From Phoronis ovalis (Eukaryota > Phoronida > Phoronidae), in the NCBI GenBank assembly GCA_028565635.1, contig JAOXYB010069390.1:1-24173 (forward strand): DNA of 24,173 nucleotides. The letters are read 5' to 3'. A program made the position numbers and the translations under genes. The notes below the pieces were generated by a model that saw only the letters and a list, made by a program, of their open reading frames with translations, made no database searches and was not told where the DNA came from. Of this stretch, positions 9,665 to 21,975 are shown piece by piece; the stretch's first letter is position 1; each line of letters starts with the position of its first letter.

Positions 9665-10260
9665 TCAATACACACCACCCCGGGTATAAAATGATGTGTA
9701 TGGTATTTTGTGCTTTTGGTCTATTTTTGAAATTGGGTGGCAGGCTGTCACCCAAATCAAGACCAAGTACCTCTCAAGTTTCATGCTAAGATACCCCTGC
9801 ACAAAGTTGAGAGAAACAGCCAATCCCAGCCACCTGGGGGGTACTAATGGTTTTTTGACTACAGGGATGTGCCTCCAAACCCAATCCAAAATTTTAGCTT
9901 GTGGCAGCAAACCCAATCCAATTTTTTGAAATAGAAGGGTAGCAATCCAAATTTTGTAAAATGTAAGTGGTCAGCAATCCAAATTTTGTAAAATGTAAGT
10001 GCAGCAATTCAAAATTTTAAAATATTTGAGTAGCAATCCATTTTTACGCGAACTGACTGATACAAATAAACCAAATTCCAAAATCTATTTATAGATACAA
10101 ACCAATTTATTTGCTGTTAGCAGTGAGTAGCAATCCAAATTTTTGAATTTCTTTACAGCAGCAATCCAAAAAAATATAGCAAGTATACAATCCAAACCCA
10201 AAATTTTCAACTGGGCCGTACACCCCACCAAAAATATCTTTATTACCCCCTGAGCCCAGC
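9665..10260 (-). repeat. Dispersed repeat with internal minisatellite
   Basis: A compositionally distinct block, less AT-rich at its flanks, bounded by CACCCCGGGTATAAAATG on the left and TACACCCCACC...CCCTGAGCCCAGCC on the right. It reads more naturally on the minus strand, where an 83-codon frame (9665-9916) is open, but opposing frames of similar length exist on the plus strand, so neither is taken as a gene. Motifs such as a chain of C- or G-rich runs next to GGTATTTTTTGG-type sequence recur on the minus strand near 13735-13760, suggesting an interspersed family. It sits immediately downstream of the secreted-peptide exon, within that gene's presumed intron. Confidence 0.5.
9879..10205. 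repeat. Degenerate minisatellite, AGCAATCCAAATTTT core
   Basis: Eight or nine copies of a core close to AGCAATCCAAATTTT occur at irregular spacing (about 9881, 9915, 9941, 9973, 10003, 10033, 10128, 10156, 10189). Two neighbouring units, beginning at 9941 and 9973, are almost identical for about 29 bases. It forms the right half of the dispersed repeat. Confidence 0.8.
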
Positions 10261-10282
10261 CATAATATCACTCACCACATAC

Positions 10283-10490
10283 CTTCACTGATGCGTGAAC
10301 CACATCCAGAAAAAGACAACTGTAAGCTTAAACGTTGATTCTGGTCATAGAAACAGCAGTAGCAGCCTTTTCCAGACCACCAGCATGGATCACCTTCACA
10401 TGGACAACCTGGTCTACCAGCCTGCGTTGTCATAGTAATCATAATAAGCACATATACCATGCAGACATTTCTGAGCCTTTTTGTTTCCAT
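10283..10490 (-). CDS. First coding exon of a secreted cysteine-rich peptide
   Basis: It starts at an ATG (10488-10490). Residues 1-24 (METKRLRNVCMVYVLIMITM, then TTQA) have the basic-hydrophobic-small pattern of a signal peptide, with likely cleavage after TTQA. The mature part begins GRPGCPCEGDPCWWSGKGCY and has seven cysteines in the exon, spaced C-x-C-x4-C-x6-C-x-C-C-x16-C. The frame would stop soon, but a strong splice donor (AAG|GTATGTGG) lies at 10283/10282, giving a 208-base phase-1 exon. A possible acceptor (TTTGATTTGCAG) lies two bases upstream of the ATG, suggesting a 5' UTR intron. The odd cysteine number and open phase imply at least one more exon at lower coordinates, which I could not identify. 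The family is unknown; it could be an extracellular-matrix, defence or venom-type peptide. Confidence 0.5.
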
Positions 10491-13400
10491 AGCTGCAAAT
10501 CAAACATTCATTTGAGCAAACAATTGTTTTGTTCTTTTTCTTGGAAATGATAAGCTTTCTTTTGATGCAACAAAATTAGAGTTTTTCTGACATTTTATGT
10601 GATGTAAGTAAAAACTAATTGTGTGGTTAATTATGTTTTATCGTATGCGATGTTGCTTGACTGTTTTTGTAATTAAAGTACTTTCAGGATATAAAAACAA
10701 AAAAACAAATATTAATTGACAGATTCTGTCATTACTAATCCTCCTAATTACAGTTAAGTTAAAAATAAAATAAAAAGAATAAAATGAACTCATAAATTTC
10801 TCTGGGTGACTGGTAAATAAAAAATCTGGGGGGAGACAATATAAAAGTGAGTACCCATGTTTTAACAAAAACATTTAAGAAGCTCCTTATTGATTGAACC
10901 TGGATACTAAAAAAATACCCAGATATCTTTAAAAAATAGCACCTGAAGTAAGTGACCACTATTGAAAAAACACATTTTTATTATGTTAGAAGAACTCATT
11001 TGCTAAGTTTTATTCTCACATTAGCTCCTGTATACACAATTTGAAAGATAAATCATGCCTGAACAAAATGAAGTTTATGGAAAACAATAAAAACTTCAAA
11101 TTTTATGAAAGACCCTTAGCTAAAGCAATGACATATCTTCAAAAAAAATAACCAAGTCCCTTAATGTGTGTAACGCACAGACAGCTAAAAAAATTACTCA
11201 ATATACAAGGAAATTTGTTATACCCACTTTCAAATCGCATGGCCCTTCCAGGACAAAGCTAGACACTTATGCAAGGAGACATCAAAGTAAAAGAACATGC
11301 TTAGTTTTATCTGCACTCAGCCTTTTTTTTATTACAAAAGTTTTCTTGTAATGTTATAATAATGAAATAAACTGAAATCATTTTCAAATGTAACAAACTT
11401 TACCTAGTTCAAATTATTGTTTATGCCAGACCAAAAAAAACCTCACAGGCTCAACTTACTTCATATTATGGTGTTTAATTTATTATTTTCAATTTTTTTA
11501 ATTTTACCAGATATGAGCGTGTTATATAATCTGAAATCTAAAATGTATAAATTTCTTATAAAGTTTCTTACTTTAACAGGACTTTTTGTTGCAAAAATAT
11601 TTTTTTTTAAAAGGTGCCTACTAAATTTTTAATGACTCTCCAGCTAAGCACTTTTTAAAAAAATTGCCCTACTTACCCAGTTTTCACAGGACTTTTGCCC
11701 ATTAAATAACTTATATTTTTGGTGTGGCCTTCCTGGTGTTTTCCGTATATAAGCTGATATTGACTTTTCAGAAAATTATGCTACCATTGTGTAGAATCAG
11801 TATTATAACAGCAAAGTGACTTGGAGATACTATGGATTAGGGTTAGAAGTAGCAACAGTGGCAGTTTTAGGAGGGAGAGAGGGGGGTTCAATTAAAAATT
11901 AAAAATTTCAAATTATGCTAGAATTTGCATAAAAATCAATGCACCTGGGACCACCCTTGACCAAGTAAATACAAACTTGTCCAATGATACAGATTTATTA
12001 GAAAATCTTGTTTAGGCACACTGATAATTAAACTTGATAAAACCAAACATTTTTCAAAAAGAACCAAGTGACTTCATGTGCCACTCACAATTTTTGTTGG
12101 TGAAACATTATCCAAGGAAGTTTTTGTGGACATTTTTTATGGCCATGGCGAATTATTTAGAGATACCCTCTGGTACCCAATCTATAAGTTGTTCATGAAA
12201 ATACACCGCAGGCTATAATAAGTACTTCTATTTCATGAAATTATTTGGATAAAGCATTGAAATAAATAATAGAATAAATAATTTAGTTCATAAATAAAGG
12301 TGATTTTAAAAAAAATGTTTTTGTATCTTAAATTACACATAATTTTTGACATACATATGCTTTCAAATACTTATTCAAGATATTCAACTATTAATTCTGC
12401 ATGTACCTTATCTATGCTTGGAATCTGCTAAAGAGCATTACATATATTAACTAGTCATATTATTTTTATATGGATGGTATTTTTTGAATTTGTGCATTAT
12501 ACAACTCTCTACATTAATTTATGAGTACTCTACATCGATCTCTGTATTGGAAATTGAGAAATAATTTGTACTTACGTATTAGTATTGTTCAACTGTATAC
12601 TGATATAAAGTAAACTTTAAAAATGTTTGCGGAAACATTTTTAAGTTCAAGTAGTATAGTTTCAAGCATATAATTACCTTTAGTCATTTATCTTGATTTC
12701 ATCAAATAAGAGCCAGTACCATATATTCCCTCAAGCTTTAGAAGAAAGAAATGATCTTCTGATGCAAGTAAGGTCTTTATAGCATTTGTGCTGATTTATT
12801 TAACAGGGGTATTAATAGCACTCATTAACTCAGATTTCTTTGGATAAAGGAAGAATGTTTTTTAATTAGAAATAATTAGGATTAATTCAATATTAGCCAG
12901 CTTGCTGTCAAAAGCCAGGATGGTATCGCTGGATTTTTATTCAAACAGTATTTCTTCACTTCACTGCCTTGAGAGGTTTAAAAAGTACAGTTACTTATAC
13001 TTTACCTAATATCATACTTGTATTTAATAAATATTACACATACATTGTGCATCTTAGAAAATCATTTTTAAGAATTTAATGAGTGATTATTTGTTTACTT
13101 TGATAAAAAGTAAACATAGTCATTTGAATTGTTATTTTTGTGTGAAAAAGCCAAGGTATAAAGAAACTAAAAAGGATGAGTTAAAGTATCAAATGAATAA
13201 ATATGTGTTATATTTTATCAAAACTATGCTATCTTTACCTGTTTATGACAAAATCGGAGAAATTCATGCAGTTTTAGACATGACCTCAGGCCTAGGGTTT
13301 GCTGATTGTGGTTATAGTTGTCTAAGGTCTATTCCATTATGTTAAATGTTGAAGTGTCCACTTTTGTAAATAATTGGATTCCCTGCAGTTAGGATAAAGG

Positions 13401-13586
13401 TTTGATTTTCAGCAGGTGATTTTTGATATTGCCACCAGGTTGTCTTGATTATCTTGATTTGTAACTACTTATTTGTAAAGTTTCGGGCTAATCAGCTGTT
13501 GTTTTTGAAGTATGCATATTAATTGTTCTTATATCAATGTAAGGAAAATTAGCAGTTTTTTTTTTCTCACCATGATGTAATTATAG
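10491..13586. other. Long AT-rich stretch without a supported gene
   Basis: Scattered frames of 60-90 codons occur (for example plus-strand 13079-13345) but show no domain, no membrane or signal pattern and no splice context I trust. The hairpin at 12617-12644 lies here. The 5' end and promoter of the secreted-peptide gene should lie in the first kilobase or so. Confidence 0.4.
12617..12644. repeat. Perfect 12-bp-stem hairpin
   Basis: TTAAAAATGTTT, loop GCGG, AAACATTTTTAA. The stem is perfect, and pairing continues beyond it if one extra T on the left side is bulged. In an animal genome this is not a terminator; it may be a short repeat relic. Confidence 0.6.
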
Positions 13587-13781
13587 TATCTAAATACAAG
13601 GATCATTCCGGATTTTGAAAGCCTATACTGGCTGCACCTATGGGCAGGCTGTCTTGGAGTTATGGATGCACCACATGTGTCATATGTTCTATTGTATCAC
13701 TGGGCTATTGACTTACCTGTTCTGGTACATGCCAAAAAATACCTTGAGTACACCCCCGGGTTCCCTGTCCTCGTGCTTTAA
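13587..13781 (+). other. Coding-like open stretch or repeat fragment, unassigned
   Basis: The plus strand is open for 64 codons between stops at 13584-13586 and 13779-13781, including DFESLYWLHLWAGCLGVMDA and a Pro- and Val-rich end, in DNA less AT-rich than its surroundings. I do not recognise it. The minus strand of its right half carries GGGTGTACT...GGTATTTTTTGGCATG, similar in style to the repeat at 9665-10260. A dispersed repeat therefore seems likelier than a real exon. Confidence 0.2.
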
Positions 13782-13942
13782 GTCTCTGATGTGACAGGAC
13801 AAGCAACCAGTCCAGGTTTAGAACTTGCTAATTAGGTAGGTTGTTGATTTTATCCGATTTTTACATGGAAATACATGCTACAACATCTACATCAGGTTAT
13901 GTATAGTCATGTACATGAGGGGTAGGGGGTACCCCCAAGGTA

Positions 13943-14208
13943 CAATGCTCCTACTTAAAAAATCGGCAATGCTCGTTGCTCGCACTTAACAAGAAAAATT
14001 AACAACCAAAAAAAAAAACGGTTGCCAAAAAAAAATCAAAAACCAAAAAAAAAAAAAAGTCGACAAAACAAAATAGTTAACAGAATTATGAAAACAGAGC
14101 AACGAAAATGGTTGTCAAATGACAATGCTCGCTGCTCCCACTTAACAGACCAAGGTAATGCTCGCTGCTCGCACTTAACAGACCCCAATGCTAGCTGCTC
14201 GCAATACC
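13943..14208 (+). repeat. Interrupted minisatellite, AATGCTCGCTGCTCGCACTT
   Basis: Five copies of AATGCTCGCTGCTCGCACTT plus AACAGAC occur: a diverged short one at about 13943, one at 13968, two near-perfect adjacent ones at 14124 and 14157, and a diverged one at 14187. The first two are separated from the rest by an A-rich run. The period of the later copies is about 30-33 bases. In one frame the unit encodes NARCSHLTD repeats, but there is no reason to think it is a gene. A 12-bp palindrome, GGGGGTACCCCC, lies just to the left at 13925-13936. Confidence 0.75.
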
Positions 14209-14775
14209 TCCCCTATTGCCCTCGTACATGTTATATTTAAAAAGTATTTGTTATTTATATTTGTCAAAGGTAAGCTTAAAGCAAATATAGCCAATATAAA
14301 GTTTTAAATGGTTACAAGAAAGTCACCACTTTTCTTGAAATACAGGGGAAGAGACTATAGCTCCACGCACACATCACAAAGAGTATTATTGGTAGAATGC
14401 AAATCATGTTATTTATAATCTTGAATTTTCCATGTTTTCCAAAACATATATTTGTACACGATGCGTTATGACAAGTTTTATAACAAAAAAAGTGTTGTTT
14501 ATTATATAGTGGGTGCTCATGCAACTTTGTGCCTTGTGCTCACCTGCCGAGATAATAGGTTGGTACAATTAATTTGCTTTTGGCTGCTTTGAAGCTGAGG
14601 GGTGACTTCAAAATGTTCTCCTGTGTGTGCACATATTGTCATTAAAAATGTTGTTTTTTTGATAAATTAGGAACTTTTTGGATCGGAAATTGCCAAAATT
14701 GAGGCTCAAAAATGAATTTTAAATTTTACTTTTTAGTTTGACTGGTGGAAGAGACGTCTCCTTCCTGGATAAGAG
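14209..14775. other. Spacer without a supported gene
   Basis: A minus-strand frame at 14312-14524 has cysteines and one hydrophobic stretch, but no signal peptide, splice logic or recognisable family, so it is not called. Nothing else stands out. Confidence 0.4.
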
Positions 14776-15250
14776 TACCGTATTTTCTCAAATAATCGCC
14801 CTGGGTGATTATTTAAAAAAAATGCTTTTATGGGGGGCCATTATTAGAGAGGGACGATTATTAACTTCTATATACTCCTGGCATGAATATTTAAGACTTT
14901 TTAAATTCTATTGGTTGCGATACACAAGGCAGTTTATCAAACAAAACTCATATTATTGGAGATGTCTGATGATCCGAAGTTTGTTTTGCGAGCCAAATCA
15001 CTTATTAAAGATAATTTGGGGGAATATTACTAATAAATATACATCAACCAAAAAAGAGCTAATCAACTACACATAATAATGAATTAACATGTGATGACCT
15101 GAGATTAATTCAAATGGGTCTTCAACTCAAACGCCCCGGGGCGACTATTAGAGAGGGGGTAATTATTGATTTATTTTAGTCACCAGAGGGGGCAATTATT
15201 AGAGGGGGCGGTTATTAAAGCAGGGGGCGATTATTACAGAACATACGGTA
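14776..15250 (+). mobile_element. TIR transposable element, copy 2 (complete, internally deleted)
   Basis: A 475-base element bounded by TACCGTATTTTCTCAAATAA on the left and a right end whose reverse complement is TACCGTATGTTCTGTAATAA; both continue into TCGCCC, giving terminal inverted repeats of about 26 bases with four mismatches. The outermost TA on each side fits a TA target duplication. Both ends carry tandem subterminal motifs, such as AGAGGGGGCAATTATT (15160-15235), which may be transposase-binding sites. The interior at about 14955-15055 matches the start of this window in reverse complement, but the HIRAN-like stretch of copy 1 is deleted. A 112-codon plus-strand frame running through it is a chance frame. 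Non-autonomous; mobilised, if at all, by a transposase elsewhere. Confidence 0.85.
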
Positions 15251-15645
15251 ATGGTGGCAGCTGTCATAGGAAATTTTGATACAGTAATTTTTTTTTATGA
15301 GGGTTTTCCTGTCAAGAATTGGATATATTGCTGGGTTTGTATTTTGAGTCCCCAACTACTACTAGAGAATTATGGACGTGAAAATATGGTGAAAAATACA
15401 CTTCAAGGCTATGGGGAAATTTATTCTAGTGTCTACTCATATGTTCCTGATTACACCCTTTTCGGAAAATATGAGAAAATGAAATTTCGTTTTTATTTTT
15501 ACTAATGGGGAGAAATTGAATTTTGAATGCTGCGAATGATGTAAACAACACCAGTGTACTTGGTCAATGAGAGTCATTTGAAGCAATGTATACAAGTAGA
15601 ATGAGGATTGCACCAAATATAAAAAATGTTCATCAAAAACCATCT
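15251..15645. other. Spacer between the TIR element and the KLF 3' UTR
   Basis: Short frames on both strands have no recognisable content. The minus-strand sequence just below 15646 (GATGGTTTTTGATG) is GU-rich, as expected downstream of a cleavage site. Confidence 0.35.
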
Positions 15646-15651
15646 TTTATT
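15646..15651 (-). promoter_or_regulatory. Candidate distal poly(A) signal of the KLF gene
   Basis: Reads AATAAA on the minus strand, followed within about 30 bases by GU- and U-rich sequence (GGTTTTTGATG, then ATTTTTT). This is the best-formed polyadenylation context I see downstream of the KLF stop. Confidence 0.4.
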
Positions 15652-18600
15652 GAAATATGCAGTTATACAAGTTACAAGATATAATAATATATACAAAAAG
15701 AAATATCATATATATATATAAAAACCAATTTTGACACTTTCTATTTTCCATCATGCACGCTAAAATAGATATTTCCCCAATAAGTAGAATGAAACAGTAT
15801 TAACCCTTGCCAATTACAAAACAACCACTTCATGGTATTCAAAATGTCACATTTTGCTTAGCTTGAGGGTTACCACCTTTTATGTTGGATCACAGCTTTT
15901 TTAAGATTCACAAAATTGCACTAAATATACAAAACTGGTAAACACTGCAGGTTACTACATTTCCCACTATAAATATATACCCTAAATCATTTGCATTATC
16001 ATTTTACATAACTTACTTCCCCCAAAACCCAGCCCTATAATATCAACAAATACCGAACAATTTTTAAAAATTACAACATTCGATACTTATAGTAAACTAT
16101 GGCAAGACTTTTTCATTCATCGAAATAGTCGGCACTAACTTGGAAATCAGAATTTCTCTCAAAACTTTCGAAATGCTAAGCTCACTCTGAGAAAAAAAAT
16201 AGGAAAAAATCTGTTTGCTACAAATTGCACGCACAATTTTTGATTTTGTTTGCGACAACTCCAAAACAGAAAATTTACCACAATGTTCTGAATGAAATTT
16301 CTGATTTCCTTTTCCAGATTATTATCCTGCGCACATATAATCGATGTATTATTTTTGTCATGGAAATTTTCCATTAGTAAAGCATTTCTCTGAGACAAAG
16401 TCTGCATTAGTTGCTTTAAACAAGTTTTTTTTAGAGACTTTTTTATCTAAGCTATATGTTTACTACTTTACTACACTACGTCCCAAATAGTACAGCACTT
16501 ATAGTTAATCAAATATTTACATAATTATTTTTTATTTTTCAATATATTTCAAAATAGATGGCAGATTTCAAATTTTTTAATAAAATTGAGCAAATGAGCT
16601 TTGTTCATTTAATTGTCAGGTTAGGTAGATACTATTATTAGAGCTGTTCATGGTTCTCTGTTTTATAAAGCATTAGTATACATTTCCTTGAAAATGTACC
16701 CTTGTAAATTAAGTCAACTCACCTGCAAACATTATAGATTAGTTTACTTGAGATTGCCATATGAAATGCTTCTTTCTAGCTAAATAATAGTCTCAAACAA
16801 GGCTTTTATACCAATAAGATGATCAGTTATATAGCAACTCAAGAGTACACCAAGGCAGCCAGTAACTACAGCAACTACATTAACCTGCTAAATCTAGACT
16901 ACAGACCTTATCACATACTAGTATACACATTAGTGTGAACTTAATCTGAAAATTTGCATATAAATAATTTTGACAAAACATACAAATTGTTATATAGCAA
17001 TAGATAGACATATAGTAGTACAAATGTATAGAAAAATAAACAGCCTTATATACAAACATTTAATACCCATAAAACACAGGGTCACCGAGGGATAATTCAT
17101 CATCATAAGGTCAAAAATCGCACTTGCACCATAGTGATTTGCATGTTTCTATTTGGTTGGTTATATACCAGTAGTTTCTGAACCAAGTACACTAGGTCGC
17201 TATAACACTACCCTAAAACTTTCAAGTGAACCAGTCCAATTTACAAACGGCTCTAGCCCATGCACTTAGAGAACCTTGACCTGTACACATGGCATCCCAC
17301 AAAAATCATATTTTCAGGACCTCTTGTTAAAATATGTCAGGAAACTAAGCAGATAATTACAAGCAATACAGATAGATACAACACTGCTGAAATTTTTTAA
17401 TGACCAGTCTTTTTGCAAAGACCAATTGAACTGTAAACATGATATTTGTAGGAACCACTGTGCATGGCATATGATCAGTGAACTATATTAACGTGGAATC
17501 TCTGCCTGTATGGAAAATAAGGAAAACATGTGAAAAAGTTTTCCTTGGAATGGTTGGCAAATCCATCTTCCCTTATCTTTATGCATCAGAAATATACCAA
17601 AATAGGTACTATGCCTAACCAAAAGTGTACATGGTTCAGAAAAATCAAGAGATCAAAGTTGATACAAATACAAATCTGGATACATGCTTTTAAAAATAAC
17701 ATACAACATGCTAGTAACATATGAAGTGTTTGACAGTAGTTCAATCAAAATTCCCATGCATGTTTAATAAATGCCCTCTTCAGAACAAATATCTTGTAGT
17801 AAAATTCAGAAGATACTCCTAACAAGGAAGCTGTATAAACAGACAGGACTTTGTCTTGAAAGTAATCAAATTAGTAGTACAATTACTTGCTTTAACAAAA
17901 GCAATTTTAATACTTTCAACCCACAATGTAAGCATGATTATAGAAAAACCATTCATGATTACTAATTACAAGCTGTATGTAACTGGCCAAAGAATATTCA
18001 ACAAACCGAGATTCATGATTACACTGCTAAAACTAAAGGTGTTATATAAATCTGATGCAACTTGCACAAAAATTGATTCAAAGTTACTAAACAAAATCTT
18101 TCAGATTATTACAACAGGAATTGATTGTTTGACACACCTTTGTACTAGTTTTGGTACAAGTGTCACAGCAACATGCTACGGACACTCCGCATGATGGTGA
18201 TGTTTATTTGCAGTGGAAACTGAAGAACTTACTAATTCTGAAATTTAACATGTAACAGCATGGTGTTAGATAATGACTAATTAGACCATAGTCAGCTATC
18301 TATAAATAAACAATTATTAACATAACATATATATAACACATAACAAAATAGGGCTACCAACTTCTTTTTAACAATAGACACTATGCACAGTTTTAAAACA
18401 ACCAAATAAATGTCTGCAGGTTTTTTGTGCATACAATACCAAGAAACAAGCAAGCCATTTGTTGATCTTAACATATTGTTTGGTATAACTGGTCATACTT
18501 AATATATACAACACCTCTATGTACTAAATGTTACAGGATGACATCAATCTGGTAGTAGTAAGTGTACTTGGGAAACAAGCAATTGCTGCCCAAAATCAAA

Positions 18601-18760
18601 ACAACTTTCCACAATAAAATTACATTTCACCTCAAATCAAAATAAGCTATGGAATCTGGATTCCACTAAGGAATTTACAAAAGAAAAAACTTAATAACCT
18701 TAACAAATTGTTTTTACATAAATTTTGTATATGAGGTAACAAAAATAAATCGAAACATCT

Positions 18761-18766
18761 TTTATT
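18761..18766 (-). promoter_or_regulatory. Candidate proximal poly(A) signal of the KLF gene
   Basis: AATAAA on the minus strand, only about 35 bases past the KLF stop codon. If used, it would give a very short 3' UTR; the flanking downstream sequence is not notably GU-rich. Confidence 0.25.
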
Positions 18767-18800
18767 CAATTCAACACTATCACACCACCACCAGTCACTG

Positions 18801-20366
<1,566 letters not shown>

Positions 20367-20700
20367 CTGTAATAACAAAAAATAAACATTAGCAAAGAAG
20401 CAAATTTTATTGGTTGAAATTATACATACAGTTGACCTGTTGGTACAAAAAAGTTTATCACATCTCTTAAATTGTTTTTGTCAGAACTTAGAATTTTTTT
20501 TAATTGTATGGTGCATTTGAATACATTCTTATGAAATCGCTGAGCAAACCCTTATTTACACTAACTTGATACATGGTCTTCAGCATGATTCATTTGTTGT
20601 TCAAAATATTAACAAATTATCAGATGTATAACTTTATACTGTGACCTCAGCTAATGAAACTTAATTTAAAGTTATACATCATAAGGTAGAAACAGTACTA

Positions 20701-20821
20701 TGTTTACATATATCTGTCATTGTGCAAATATTATGTGACTGTGGCAAGCATATTTGTAGTATGTTTATATGGTAACTGTCATTGTGCAATTATTATGTGA
20801 TTATGGCAAGCATATTTCTAG
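20701..20821. repeat. Tandem duplication, about 61-bp period
   Basis: Two adjacent units begin TGTTTA at 20701 and 20762. They share CTGTCATTGTGCAA, TTATGTGA and TGGCAAGCATATTT with scattered substitutions, so the duplication is not very recent. Confidence 0.85.
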
Positions 20822-21817
20822 ACCATTTTGTAGGAGTGAATAGCTCTTAGTTTAATCTTCATCTCAAAACTAAATGCCTCATCAAAGAAGAAACAGACAA
20901 AAACAGATCAACATTTAATTGATTTGTGAGAATCAGAACAACTATCACCAGATGTGTATGAAACTACAAAGCTTGACATATCAAACTTCAATTGTATCTG
21001 TTTATCTATTACAACAATGGTGAGCACAATCAGTAAAAAGCTGTTCATATACTCCAGTCATATTCCCAGGAAACATGATTCCTCTTATTTAAACGCAGAT
21101 TAGGCATTTTGTGTATAATATGCATAGCACTCATATCCAGTAATAATGTGTAGCAGGAGTTGAACATGTAAAGAAGTAACATATCAGCCTTAGGATTTTA
21201 ATTTACATGACAAGTTTACAGGATGAGTTTTTGATTGTGTATCAGTTTGCACATTTTTGCAAAGTCAGTTAAATGCTAGCTGCTTCCTGTCTGGGAAACC
21301 CCTATATAGCAAAAGGGTTCATTAACTATGACAAAACAAACAGATGATTGACCTACTACATACAAAAGTTTATCCAGTCCAACTTTAGAAATTAAGTGCC
21401 ATCACAACTAGATGCATAAATGAAGTCTTTATGTAGCAATGCCAGGGCAGTTCTGATAAAATGGTTCAACTTATGTTGATTTAATACAGTTCTAATAAAA
21501 TCACAAATAGTACTTACTACTAAATCATATACATGTTCAGAGCCTACATAAATATCATTCCAACAGAAAGTACTCATGTTTTAAACATTTGAGCAATATA
21601 CATTTTGGGTTTAAGTTATTTGAGGAAAGAGCACTGATAATTAACAGAACTCTTATTGTGTATAGAGATAGCAATTACTAGACATATTATTAGATAAAAC
21701 TTTCTTAAAATATCACCAGACAGTTGGCATCCGGCCAGCAAAGTGCATGACCTTGGACTAGACATTACTTAAAGAACTTCAAATATAAGACAAGATCATT
21801 CTTATGTTTCAGAATAA

Positions 21818-21975
21818 TGTTCCCACTGGAGGACATTTCAAATCGATTTGAATTTCAAGCTAGACAATGTATTGCATAGCCAGTTTAGCCAAGCTGGCTT
21901 GACATCCTTGCATGTGAGCAAGATTTGCCAAATGGATTTGAAAAATTCAAACTGGTTTGAAATTTTGTGTGAACA
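21818..21975. mobile_element. Foldback MITE, 158 bp
   Basis: The left end, TGTTCCCAC then ATTTCAAATCGATTTGAATTT, matches the reverse complement of the right end, TGTTCACAC then ATTTCAAACCAGTTTGAATTT, apart from a few substitutions and about five extra bases on the left. The centre (AGCCAGTTTAGCCAAGCTGG, near 21878-21899) is itself close to palindromic, so the whole element folds back. I could not identify a clear target duplication. It lies in the KLF intron; no coding capacity. Confidence 0.75.

Larger units (their letters stand above)
15646..18800 (-). other. Probable long 3' UTR of the KLF6/7-class gene
   Basis: About 3.15 kb downstream of the KLF stop has no transposon relics, no supported gene and uniform AT-rich composition. 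It ends at a good minus-strand poly(A) signal context (AATAAA at 15651-15646, then a GU-rich stretch). Vertebrate KLF6 and KLF7 transcripts also have long 3' UTRs. On the minus strand it contains UGUAUAUA, a Pumilio-type element, at three places (plus-strand 15688-15695, 17047-17054, 18503-18510) and UGUAAAUA once (16514-16521). A nearer AATAAA at 18766-18761 could give a very short isoform. The assignment rests on context only; RNA evidence would be needed to fix the end. Confidence 0.4.

Noticed and set aside
14312-14524. Minus-strand frame with cysteines and one hydrophobic stretch
   Set aside because: Considered as a membrane protein exon. There is no signal peptide, no clear acceptor and no family resemblance; a donor-like CAG|GTGAGC lies just upstream of its ATG rather than at its end.
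14738-15076. 112-codon plus-strand frame starting MTGGRDVSFLDKS
   Set aside because: It runs from flanking DNA through the terminal repeat and interior of a non-autonomous transposable element; no domain or codon logic, so a chance frame.
17856-18194. 112-codon plus-strand frame opposite the KLF 3' UTR
   Set aside because: No recognisable domain, AT-rich composition and position antisense to a probable UTR; no splice or start context supports a gene.
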